Shown in pieces: positions 46,060 through 57,597 of a DNA stretch of 64,000 bases (the stretch's first letter is position 1; each line of letters opens with the position of its first letter). Origin of the DNA: Toxoplasma gondii ME49 (Eukaryota > Apicomplexa > Conoidasida > Eucoccidiorida > Sarcocystidae); contig NC_031478.1 in NCBI RefSeq assembly GCF_000006565.2, forward strand, positions 6,638,057-6,702,056, read 5' to 3'. Position numbers and translations under genes: made by a program. The notes below the pieces were generated by a model. It saw only the letters and a program-made list of their open reading frames with translations, was not told the DNA's origin and searched no databases.

Positions 46060-49000
46060 CTAGAAGACAACTTTGTCGTTCGGATCGATCCAGTTCATCA
46101 CCTTCAGCTTGGGTGTGTTGTGTACAGTCACGTCCACGTCGACGCGCTTGGGCAGGGGATTTCTGCGAGAGAAACGAAGAGAAAGAGCCTTCCCTTTTCA
46201 CTCCTGCAAAGCTTTGAAGCAACGCGGGGATAACGCACTGTCCTTGTTGCCGAAGAAACACTGTTATGCTTCCCTTTCGCAGTCTCTCAGCTGCAGGTGC
46301 CTTCTTGTTTCTCCCCTCCTCTGCTTCCTAGGCTTCTCGCTCTCTTTCCCCGCCCTCGCTGTCCCGCATAGCTTTCTGTGTGAAGTCCTAGAATGTATTT
46401 CGGCAAAGTCTCAGGAAACACTGGAGTCCTTGTCCTATCCCTTCTGTGTTGCCTTGTCGCATGGAATGTTCTGTTTTCTTCCCCTTGTGTCTCGCCTTCC
46501 AAGCGCTCCTTTCTCGCGTTGTCCGTGACGCTGCGATACTGGCCTCTCTACGCGCCTTCGCGCCGCCGCCGCCAGAGCCTCTCCTTTCGGACTGAGGCAC
46601 TGTCGTCCTTCGTTACGAAGTCGGAATGGTTCACGAGACGAGATCCACATTTGTCCCCTTAACTCTATGCGCCGTGTCGTCCCCATATATGTCAGGCGCC
46701 CGCCTCTGATTCCGGCAATAGGTTGCGGAAGAAATTTGATTTGCATCACCTCTGAGGTAGTCTACAACAGTTTGCGGCTTCGCAGATGAAAATAGGGAAA
46801 TGTTAAAAAGTGTATTTCTCACGGAAATGCAGTTGTTTTTCGGTTTGCTAAGATGGAAACGCCATTCTTCGCTCACCGTTTCGCGGGGAGGGGAAAGGCA
46901 GACATCATCTCCACTTCGATGTTCTGCCGCTGAATCCAGTCCTGCGTGCTCCGGAAGCCTAGCGAGAGTGCATGCAGGGAGAGAAACATCCAGAAACCTT
47001 GTGGAGGCGGCGAACTTGAGAAGCAGCTTGTGCCTCGGCTACCACCAGCGAGTTAGAGAAAAATCCACTTGCGCTCCAAAGAAAAGTTGATCCTCGTCGG
47101 GCCAGGAGCGAGGGCGACGAGAATAACACCGGGAAACAGAGAGAAGACCGCGGGAGAACGACTTTTTTGAGAGCCGAGAAGGAAGCCGATGGCAACCACA
47201 GCGAGAGAGAAATGGGCGCGAGACACGAAGAGGAGAAGAGAGTGGAATGGCGGGGAGGGAAACAGACAAAGAAGACATGAGATGGTTGGAGGAGAGAGAA
47301 CAACCACAGAGAGAGAGACAAGCAAGAACAAGAGAAAAGGACGAGAAAGATAGGTACGAAGAAAGAGAAGAGAGAAAAGGAGACAAATGGCATAGGGAGA
47401 ATGAAGAGGAGAGGGAGAAAAGGGGAGAAAGCAAGCGAGGAAGACAGACGAAGGGCATCGAGGGAGGAAAGCGACAGAACAGACAAAAAAGAAAAACTGA
47501 AAAAGAGGAAGACAAAAAAAAACAGAAAGAGGACGCACCTCGAAATTCGTGCTCTTCTTGCTCATCCAAATCCTCGTCTCCCAGCTGGTCGTAGCCTGCG
47601 CGACAGGGCAAAACGAAACGACAAAGAAAAAAGTGAAGAAAGGGCATCAGGCGACCCGGACGACTGAAAAAGCCATGTCCAAGACAACTCAGCAAGGTAG
47701 AGAGAAGCAAGACCACTGACGATCCAGGGAGGAAGAGGAACAGGAAGAAGGAAAGGAGGACGAGGAACGCGGGACAGTCAAGGGAAAAGAGGAGCAGAAG
47801 ATGCCCGGGCGGATGAATACGATGGGGACAAAGAAAGCAGGTTCGGCAAAAGAAAAAGCAGACTCCTGGGAGGTTGTGGCTTTCTGCGATTCCAGTTGCG
47901 AGAAACACAAACGAGACAAAACTGGTACCGTGAAAACAAGGACCCTCCCAATGTTTTTTCAAGGAACGGCTCGGGACGACATACCAAGCTTAAGACTGAA
48001 GAGCGCTTCTTTCATTCGCAGCACCGCCTTCTCCCGCGAGACTCTGCGCGTGTACGGCGTCGCTAGTCTGCATGCAAGACAAAGGACAGGCTCGGTCCCG
48101 AAGAACTGCGCGCGACCCTGAGAAACCCAAGCCTCTCAGTTCACCTTTGCCCCTCAAAAGCGTCGAAGCGATTTTCGACTCTCTCTCCCTCTACACACAC
48201 GCGCATTTACATACATATATACATACATATATCTACATATATTTACATCTATATATACAAATATATACGTATATATCCATATATCTACATCTATATACAT
48301 ATATTTACATATATATACATGTATACACATATATATACATTTGCACAGCAGAAACTCAGTGTATGCATCTATTTATGACAAGGCATCTACGCATGCCTCT
48401 ACATGAATAGATACGTCACATGTTGCTGTAAAACTGTTCACGTCAAGATCTCTCGATATATATATATATATATGTATATAGGTGCGAATGTGTACGTTGA
48501 TGGGGACAGAGGCGCGCATATGTCGAGCCGTGCACTGCGCTTCTGGAGAGAAGAAAGGAGTATGTTCCACGAGTGCCTCCTTTTTTCTCCAGATCCCTTA
48601 CTCGGTGCGTCGGAGGAATTCGGCGACCGAGAATTCCCGGCAAATCAGTTCGACAGTTCTTTCCTTCAGTCTGCGGAGAAGAAGCGAATCAGGAGAAACG
48701 CAGATACTTCGGATGGACAAGTCAACTCTAGCACATCGGTGCATGCAGAGCGCCAAACGTGGAAACACAATTGGACTTCCCCCAACCAACAAGGGACCCA
48801 GAGGCCTCACCCATAGCGTTCTCCTAGCTTCCGGATCGAGAACCGCGCAGGGTCCATGGAATGGAGAAAGAAAATGTACTCTCGAAGAAGAGGATCAACG
48901 CGGCGGTGGGCGGGGAGCTTCAGGGGAAAGACCCGTGGTAGGAGACGGTCGAGACCGCGATCCTGAAGAAGACAAGCAAAATGGGGAAGAAGAGAGCTGT

Positions 49001-51807
49001 GCAACAGTGAAGGGCAGCTGAAACAAGTGGATGCCGGCGTTGAAGCAGAGTGCCGAGCAAGTGGGGAGAACGCGAAGAGAAGAAGGAAAAGAAATCTGTC
49101 AGATGAGCGAAAACGAGGGCAAAACGAAGGCCTGTGAGGCGCCGTGTGTGCCGTCCAGCGTAACGAGGGTCGCGGTCGAAAAAAAGCGAGAAAAAAACGC
49201 GGAGGGAGAGAAGGCGGTGCTCGAGAAGGAAAGAGAGCGAGTGAAGGCGACGAGAAATCCAGAGACAAACGAAAGCGAGAAAGCGAGAGAAGGTCGCGAG
49301 AGCGCGAAGCAACAGAGAGGTGAGGAAAGGCAAGCAACGAGTAAGGTGCAAATTGCAGACGCCAGGAAAACGTCAAAAAGCACAGCGAACTCTGCAGGCT
49401 TCTCGAACGCCATGCGCAACTTCCAGAGTTCACGCATGCACCCCCAAACGCGAAAGGCCTCCCTGCGCGCTAAACGCATCGGCCAAAGTGCGAGAGCGAT
49501 GTATTGTCTTTTGAGATCAAAATCGTAACACAACAGATCTGGATTTAAGCTGCAGAAAACGGCCCCCAGGCAAGCCGCTTGAAAAAGACAAGAGTTCCGA
49601 AGACGAGGACAGCTGCTCATCATGGTTATATCTTCTCACTTTCCAGTAACGGAAGTTTTCAGCAGTATTTAACACAGGGAAACGGTTCTGCGAGAAGTCC
49701 ACGTATTGATCGCCGGTTTGCGTGCGTCTGTTGAGCTGGCCGAGATTCTTCGGGACTCTGGAAAAGGAAAAGAAAACGCGTCTACTGAGATGGCTGGACA
49801 CCGCTGCTTCACCCTGCGGTGCTGTCGTCATCTCTGGCTCTCCCGTCTTCCTTCTCTCTCCCCGTCATCTTGTCACCCTTCCTCCTCTGCGTTCCTCTCG
49901 CTTCCTCGACTCTTCTTCTGTCCTCCTCTATCTACGCTTCCGCCACTCTTCGTCTATTCTTCTTCTTCTCCTCTGCTCCTCTCCTCCGTCTCTACGCTTT
50001 TTCTACTCGTCGGCGCCTCCCCTTCTTCTTTTCTCGGTCTCCTTCTCTTCCTCTCGCATCCACCATTTGTGTGCCTCGTTCGCTGCGTACGACTTCGCGA
50101 CTGAGATGGGATCGATGATTCTGAACTTGTACGGAACGGTGTAGCCAGCGAGGTGCCGGCCGCGATTCTGGTCGACGACGCGGCCGAGCGCGAACCAGTT
50201 CAGCTTCGCCTCCTTCTCCCGCGCCTCCTCCGCCGGCGAGCCTGAGCCGTCGTAGAGCTCCGCCAAGTGACGCATGCCGTGACTAGCGAAGACGGTCCGC
50301 CAGCTCTCGCCTCCAGGCGGCCTGCGCGGGAAGCGCCAGACTCGTCTGCAAGCGCCGGAGCAGAAACCAGAAAACTCGAAACCACTCGCGGAAACTCATG
50401 CAGAGAAGAAGAGAAAAGGACGCGATGAGACGAAACAAAGAAGAGACGAGGAGAAGAAAAGAAGAGAATGAGAGAATGAGAGAATCAGACAATGAGAGAA
50501 GAGAAGATGAAGGCACTCGGGGAACTCGAAGGGGGAAAAGACAAGGAGCGAAGCTGAGAGGACAGCAGAAGGAGAGAAGAAGCACCGAGGGGAGACGAGG
50601 AGAGAACTAAACTCGCGAGGCGCATATGGGAGGAGATCGTTATCGAAGAAGGATACGCAGTGCTGGGCACAAAACGCAGAGATACGCAGAGCAGAAGATA
50701 CGGAAAGCAAGAAAAAACGATTCGCGGCGCTGCGTTCGCAGAACCACACGAGGCGTGTACAGACAGTTGAGGAACTCGAAAAAAGGAGCCGGCGGCAGAG
50801 GCCAGTTTCAAGAGCTTTGGATTTACGCCAGGCGAGAAGTCAAGCCACGGCTGCCAGGCGCGCGGCAAGACAGGAGAAGACTCGACAAAGAGACGCGCGG
50901 AACTGAGCGATCTGGACAGGAACTCCGGTTTGCACGGAGACCAAGAAAAGCGAGAGGAAGCGAACTGGCGAGAGCAGCGTTCCTGTAGTCCAGCGCAGAA
51001 ACGCGCGGACCTCTCACTCCTCCTTGACGATAGAACCAGCAGCGCCTCTCACCTGCACCTCGCGCGCAACTGGACTACCTGCGCTCAAGAATTCGTGGAC
51101 AAAACTGCTCATCTTCTTCGTCTCGCGGCTCACCTGTCTTCGCCTCCACAATTCGCGCGAAACGGCTGGTCGCCGTCCTCCACGAGGCCTCCCGTCCCCG
51201 AAAAAACTCGCCGAGTCTTTCGTCCTCGCGCAGCGGCATCTCCGGAACCAGGACTTGAAGCGACAGAAGACGAGGCACGAGAGGAAGAGACAAACGGCGA
51301 AGAGCGAAACGAGAGAGAAGAATCGAAGGCAGGAGAGAGAGAAGAAGAGAACGAAGACAGGGAGGAACGCCGCAGAACAGGAGACAACGTCGAAGGCGCC
51401 GAGGGAGTTCCAGGAGAGGGAGGCGTCTCTGAGGCGAGAGGAGAGGGTCGCCGGACAGCTCTGGAGAGAGAGGAGAGATGCGCTGGACGCGACGACGCCT
51501 CAGAGTAAGTGTGGAGAGAGGATAAGCGAGAAATCGAGGCGTCGAGAAGAGTGAGAGGAGCGACAGAACGCGGAAAACCGGCGCGTGCAGTCTTCAGAGA
51601 ACTGAGCCTCCCCTGGAGCTCCCGCAGAGAGGCTGGCGCCTCTGTCGTGAAGTCCGCGTCGTCCCCGCGAGCGGCGCATGCAGGAGGGATAGGACGCGCT
51701 GCCAAGAGGCCGTCCAGCTTCGAACAAAAACGAAGGGGAAGTCGCGGTGTATGCGCAGACACCGCAGGACTGAGCACGCGCTCGGGCGCCAGCTGCAGTC
51801 GCAGCAT
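46060..51807 (-). CDS. Conserved-looking, probably mitochondrial protein, ten exons (one join unresolved)
   Basis: Proposed exons: 51807-51134, 50345-50007, 49757-49640, 49549-49384, 48962-48811, 48670-48602, 48067-47985, 47595-47539, 46958-46877, 46162-46060; about 614 codons ending in TAG. All joins agree in phase except exon 3 to exon 4, which is off by one nucleotide. The N-terminus (MLRLQLAPERVLSPAVSAH) is Arg/Ser/Ala-rich and poor in acidic residues, like a mitochondrial transit peptide. Exon 2 encodes a Trp/Arg-rich block with WRTVFASHGMRHLAELYDG. Exons 5-7 encode a helical region (PARFSIRKLGERYGLKERTV) that resembles the short helix-turn-helix seen in Bot1/mS45-type mitoribosomal proteins; this similarity is from memory and weak. 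Exons 8-10 give an acidic stretch and a C-terminus ending VMNWIDPNDKVVF. If exon 2 is not spliced, a stop at 50003 would make a separate 338-residue protein. The codon pattern is normal for the region. Confidence 0.65.
46959..47538 (-). other. Pyrimidine-biased intron of the minus-strand gene
   Basis: 580-nt intron, donor GAG|GTGCGT and acceptor TCGCTAG|GC. From about 47200 to 47540 the plus strand is almost pure purine, so the transcript is pyrimidine-rich along most of the intron. Confidence 0.7.
48205..48342. repeat. Long imperfect TA/CATA microsatellite
   Basis: About 138 nt of TATA, CATA and CTA units within the intron between the minus-strand exons 48670-48602 and 48067-47985. A second TA tract lies at 48456-48482. 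Confidence 0.9.
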
Positions 51808-52538
51808 CTTGCCGCGCCAGAAACTCGAAGATAAGCCGAAAGGTGGAGGAAAGAAGACGAAGAAGAACGAAGACGCGGAGAAAGGAAGGAGAGACAGAGA
51901 GACGAGGAGAAGAAGAGGATGGATCACGCAGAGAGAAGAAGAACGAAGAGGGGAGAAGAAGAGTGAGGAGGCGAACAGAAGAGAAGAAGAGAAAGAGGAA
52001 GGGGGGAAGACGGACAGAAGAATGGAAGACGCGAAGAGAAATGCTGCAGAAGAGGCGACTCTCTCCAGCGACGCCTATATCTCTAGCTGTTCGCGCGACT
52101 GCAACTGAGAAAAAGAGAAGCTTCTACAAGAAGCCTGCGTCCTCGACGATTCGAAGACCTTCTGATGAGCCTCGAAGGCCAGGAAGAAGCTGCATGCGCG
52201 TGAATGCAGCGTTTGAGTTTGTCGACAGGACAGAGAGGTTGTTTCCCTCTTAGTTCTCGTATCACTTCTCCTCTGTCTCCTCATTTGCGTTCGCTTTCGA
52301 CAGATCCGTCTTTCGTTTTCTCCCCTGGCGGCGGACAGCTGAGGGAACCTGGTGCGTTTCCGCCCGTCTCCTGCGCACAGAGGAAAAGAGACAGAAGGCG
52401 CTCTCTCGCAGAGAAGAAGAAAAGTCAGGAGAGGAGCGAGACACGAACAGGGTGAGGAGAAAGGAGACTCGGAAATCGAGAGAGCGAGGAAGAAAGCGAG
52501 GAAGAGAGAAGCGCGATTTGCGCGCCTTGTGTGTGTGC

Positions 52539-52557
52539 TGCATGCGCATGCGTCTCA
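52539..52557. promoter_or_regulatory. Composite TGCATGC and TGAGACG candidate regulatory element
   Basis: TGCATGCGCATGCGTCTCA contains a TGCATGC word and, on the minus strand, TGAGACGCATGC. TGCATGC-type words and the A/TGAGACG heptamer are both established promoter elements in Toxoplasma. Here they overlap in the middle of a divergent promoter region. Function at this locus is inferred. Confidence 0.45.
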
Positions 52558-52937
52558 CCACGAGCCGAGTCAACTTTTGCGCCTTTCCTGTGTTTTCCGT
52601 CTAACTTTCATGCATTTCCTTTCTAGGTGTCTTGCGCCTTCTTTTGGTTCTTTTGTGCTTCCCTAGTGCTCCTTTGGCAAAGACGAGACATGAGAAAAAG
52701 AGAAAACGCACACACTCAACAGCTTTCGATTCTCGCGGTGGAGGTTTTTCCTCTCTCTCCCGTCTTCTTTTCCCGGTGGTCGTCCTCTTCGTCTTCCTTC
52801 CATTTCTGAGTCGGCTGTCGGCTTCTCGGTCCTGCCAATAACGTCTCCTCATAGCTCTCTCTTCCTGCTTGTTTTCTCGCGGTGCCGCTGCCAGTCTCTC
52901 CTCCGCTCTCCCTCCTTCAGTCAATTCTCCACTCCTG

Positions 52938-53005
52938 TTTCTCTCCATCTCCTCTTTCTCTCCATCTCCTCTTTCTCTCCATCTCCTCTTTCTCTCCATC
53001 TGCCC
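52938..53005. repeat. Four 17-bp CT-rich tandem repeats
   Basis: Unit TTTCTCTCCATCTCCTC repeated from 52938, 52955 and 52972, with a degenerate copy from 52989. It lies about 300 nt upstream of the DHX35-like start codon, in the likely 5' UTR or promoter. Confidence 0.9.
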
Positions 53006-53303
53006 TCTTGTCTATATCGCCCTCTGTTAAAGTTGTCTCTCTCTCTCTCCACCTCGGTGTGTATCCTTGGCGTTTCTTCTCGTTCCGCCTCGCGCGATTC
53101 CGCTGCCGTCTGTGATGCGCATATCCTTTCGCTTTCCCCTTTGTGCATTTTTGCGCCGATTAACCAGTATGTCTGCCGCGTCGTCTTCGTCTCCCTTCTC
53201 CTCCTCTCGAAGTTCTTCTCTCTCCTCTGTTCCTCGCAGCCTCGGGCGTCTCCGCTGATCGTCTTCGTCGCTTCACCGGACCGAGGAGCGCCGCAGACAC
53301 AAG

Positions 53304-56300
53304 ATGGCTTGTCGCTTCTCGAGGCCGCCACAGGAGAAGAAGTCCGCGCTCGCCACAGCATTCCCCATTCAGCGTCTCTCCGGCCGCTTCCTGCCGCCGT
53401 CCGCGTTGCTCGAGAACCTCGCCGTTCCGCTCCTGTTCGCTGTATGCACACACCAAACAGTGCTTCTCCCCGGCGCCGCCGCGCGCGGCAGTCGCTGCTT
53501 CGTCTTTCTTCCATGGCTGCTTCTGGAAGCGAACTGGGGGGCGCTACGAGCTCCGGCCTCTCTTCCTGAGTCCTTCTCCTGTTCCCTCTGCATCGAAAAG
53601 GCGAAGCAGCGGAAGCGAGGAGAGCAGACGAAGGACGAGCAACAGCGAGAGACGCACAGGGAAGCAGATCGCAAGAAGGAACAGCGAACACAGACAGGAG
53701 CATCTCGCGACAGCGGCAAAGAGCGAGGCTCGTCGCCTACTCGACCTCTGCGTCACGGAGCGAAAGAGGGAGGAGACAGAGGACGAGGAAGGGAGGGAGA
53801 CGAATGGAGAGATGGGAGGGAGAGATGCGTCACAGAGGAGAGAGGAAGCGGAACAGGTGGACGCGCGAGAGAGAGATGCGAGAGAGAAGAAGGGAGATCT
53901 CGAAACAGTGGCAAGTCCGTCGGTGCGGCCGCGGCCATTCGCGCAGCCAGGGAAGCTGCAGACAGCATAGAGAAGCGCCTCGGATTCGACCCGGCAAGCG
54001 ACATCGTTCGAAAGCGTGGAGATGCTTTGAAGGCTTCCCTACGAGTTGCCTTGCAACGACGGAAGCCTTCCTTGCCTTCCTCCTCTTGCTCGTCTTCCGA
54101 CCGTCTCTCTCCTCCTTCAGCTTCCTCGTCTTCCTCTCCCTCTTCTTCCTCTTCCTCTTCTTCGTCTTCGTCTTCCTCTTCTTCGTCTTCGTCTTTGTCT
54201 TCTTCTTCTCCTCAGCCGCCGTCTGCACCTTCTTGGCCATTTCTGTTTTCCCCTGCGTTTGCTTTCGGAGCGTCTGGGGGCTCTGCATGCTGGCCCGTGA
54301 GTCTCCCTGGAGGCTGCGCGCCCCAGCGCATTCTCGTCGCGCTCGAGAGTCGCGCGACCGCGGTCGCGGCGGCGCAGGAGCTGGCGCGCGTTCGCGGTGT
54401 CGCGTTGGGCGCCGAAGTTGGCCTCGCTGTGCGCTTTGCCTTCTGTTCGAGCGAGGCTACGCGGCTTCTCTTCACGACGCATGCACTGCTGCTCCGCCAC
54501 CTTCTGCGAGACCCGCTGCTCCTCGGCTGTCGCCTGCTTCTGCTGGAAGTTCCGCACGTCCGCGCCGCTCCTGTCGATCTGCTCCTGGGCCTGCTGAAGA
54601 AGATCACGGAAAGAAATCCTTTTCTCCGACTTGTGCTCCTTCTGCCTGACCATGCCGCAGACGCCGACGCGGTCCGCCTCCTCCAGAGAGGCTTCGACGC
54701 GCGCGATCCCCGCGACCTGTCGTGGCGGAGACACCGGAGAAACGGACGGCTACGCAACGCAGCCGAAACGAAGGGAGACAGAGACGCAAGCAACCGAACT
54801 GCGACAGTCCGAGACGCTGCAGACGACAACCAAGGAGACAAAGGCGCACACCGAGATGACACAGACAACGCTGACGAAGACGCCAGAAGAGACGACCCCG
54901 ATGATAGCGAAGAAGAGACAGGAGACACAGGAGAAGAGTCCAAATGTCTTTCAGGTCAAGCTGCCTTTGAGACTCGCTGGGCCTTGGCTGGGGGAATTCC
55001 GCGGTCCAGCGTCTCCTCAGAGCCTCGCAAGAGACGGTGGGATGTGAGGGCGGACGGCTCTTGCGCCTACAACACTGCTGAGCTTCAACGGCTTCACCAG
55101 CTCGCTTATGGAAACACTGTTCAGGTCGAATTCATTGCTCCAACTGATGCAGCAGCTCTCCCTCTTTCTTCGCTCTCTGCTTCCTCGTCTTCCCCGGATT
55201 CTCCGTCTCTGCCTGCGTCTTCAGCTGGTCCTCCTACAGTGTCTTCTCGTCCGACTTCTGCTTGTTCCTCCGCTGCCTCTGTCTCCCATGGGTCGCCTGC
55301 TTCTTCTTCGTCTGCGGCTGCTTCTGCTTCTTCTTCACTTTCGGCTTCTTTGGCCGCTGTGTCTTCAGAGAGGTCGTTTGCCTCTGCTGCTGGGCGTCTC
55401 GCGAGGTGTGGTGGTGTGACAGAGGCGAGACAGGTCCGCGAAGAGACAGAGGAGCTGCAGTTCGCGGGAGGCATCTCGGAGACAGGACCGCGAGAGAGCA
55501 AGCGGAGGAAGACCGGAGAAGCAGAAACAGGCAGTGCGCGAGAACGCGACCAAACAGAGAAGCAGGCAGAGGGGCGCCTTTTAGCTCGCGAAAGAAGCAG
55601 CGAACGCGCGAGCGGCGAGACGCAGCCTGCCGCGGTCGACGGGGGAGAGCAAAGGAGTCTCTCGGGAGCGAGACGGAACGCGGAAGACGGTGCAACGAGG
55701 GAGAAACGCGGAACAACGTCTGGGAGAGGCCTGGATACAGGGGAGGCACGACGACGGACGGCCAGTGTCGCTACACTCTCTTCGGACTCGTCGAGCGAGG
55801 AAGCGGCCTCTGTCTTCTCCAATGCAAGCAGTGTAACGAGCGACGGTCCAGCGCAAGATGCAGAAAGCGTCGAAGACTCCGATGCCTCGCGTTCGAGCGA
55901 GGCCGAACGGCTAGCGAAGAAGGAAAAGAAGGGAAAGGGGAAAAACAAGAAGGCGAAGAAAAAGGAGCGAAAACAGAAGAAGAGAAAGAAAAAGCTCGAG
56001 AGAGCGCGAGAGCGAACACCCTGGGTTTCCTCTTCGCTCCCCAAAGAGACTGTCTTGCTCTCGAGTGACGACGATCGAGTGCTCTCTTCTTTCTCCGAAG
56101 ACGAATGTATCCTCCTTGAACCTGACGCGTTTCTCCCCAGTGGCAAACTACGCTGTCCTCGACCCCCCGTTCCGCCTGCTCTTCTCCCATCCATATCGTC
56201 TTCCTCTTCTTCTTCCGCTTCTTCCTCTGCGTCTGCCTCTTCTTCCTGTGTGTCTCCGGTGGAAGCAGCCACAGCCGCGCTCTGTGCTGCGGTGGAGCGA

Positions 56301-57556
56301 GCGTCGTTGCTTCAGCATGGCGAGCCGGAAGGCGACTTTGTGGGGAGGCGAGGGAGCAAGAAAAGCAAGCGCACTGTGGCGCGTCGGAGAGCCGTGAAGA
56401 TGCAGCAGAGAAAGCTGAAGAGTTTAGAGAGTCAGCTTCGAGCGGGAGAGGCTTGCGTGATTTTGGGGAGGAGCCCCAGCGGTTCGTGGAAGGACTTGCG
56501 GTCTGAGTCTCCTGCGAGGCTCCCGAGTGAGCGGCGCGCCTCAGACATGGAGAGGCCGTCGGAGGAGACAGACCAAGTGTGGGGAGAGAAGCGCGGGAGA
56601 CAGGACACCGAGAGAGACCGGAGACATGTTATCGAATTCACAACCGCGGGAGTCCACCGCCGATCCTTTTCCGAGAGGGGCAGTGCATGCAGTGACGGCG
56701 GAAGTGACGAAGCGACCGAAGATGGAGGCGAGAGACAAACGCATCAAATCTCGGCCGGCAACCAGAGGGTGCCTCTCGGAGCCGAGGCAAAGAGTCGTGT
56801 GGGGGGGCCTTCTTCTTCCTCTTCATCTTCTTCCTCTTCATCTTCTTCTGCTTCGTCTGCCTCTTCTTCTGCTTCGTCTGCATCTTCTGCTTCGTCTTCA
56901 TCGTCTTCTTTTTCCTCTTCTGCCTCTGCTTCTCGCGTTTCCGCCGCCGATTCGGGATTCGACAGACAGGAGACTCAGGGCCGTCGGAAAGTTCGTTCTC
57001 CTCTCTTCTTCCCGACATGCAAGCATGCGCGGCAGTGGCGGACACCCTGCGTGCTCTCTCTGGAAGAGCCTCTCTTCCCCGTCAGTATTTTCTACCTGCG
57101 GGAGCGGGGCTCCGACCTCCTTGCCTGTCTGGTTGACACGGGTGAGTTTTTTTCTCTTTCCTTACTCCCCTCTGCCGCGCTTCCTCGTCTCCAGACTCCG
57201 CGCTCCAGGTGTGGTTTCTGTCTTCGCCGTTGCTGTCTTTTCGCGGCTTCTCTCCGTTGCCTTCACGAGTGGATGTGCAAATGCGTCGTTGTCCCGCCGC
57301 GCATTTGCTTCTGCCGACGGGTGCAGACCGAGACACTGAGCGGCGCAGCTGTGGGCAGGTCCGCAGCTGGAGGGATCAGCTCCTGGGGTCTCGCCTTGAC
57401 GCAGACAGGTCATCGCTTCTCCCATTTCTGCATCTGCGTCCATCCACTCACGCAACAATATCCATCTGCAGCAACAGATGCAGACCTACATACTTGCATA
57501 CATATATCGGTGTAGATTTGCGTATATATATATATATATATATATCTACGTATATC

Positions 57557-57597
<41 letters not shown>

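Larger units (their letters stand above)
51808..53303. promoter_or_regulatory. Divergent promoter region between the mitochondrial-type gene and the DHX35-like gene
   Basis: The two start codons point away from each other and are 1.5 kb apart, so this segment should contain both promoters and 5' UTRs. It holds purine-rich DNA at 51840-52050, the composite motif at 52539-52557 and CT-rich repeats at 52938-53055. No TATA-like arrangement is evident, as is usual in this group. Confidence 0.6.

Noticed and set aside
50003..50006. Stop codon suggesting that the minus-strand gene ends after exon 2 as a 338-residue protein
   Set aside because: A GTAGAA donor immediately before the stop joins in phase to a coding-like exon 3. 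Kept as an alternative in the gene entry.
53033..53303. Alternative plus-strand frame before the DHX35-like start
   Set aside because: It encodes CT-repeat-derived Ser/Leu sequence. The other frame beginning at 53304 gives the conserved FPIQRLSGRFL block.
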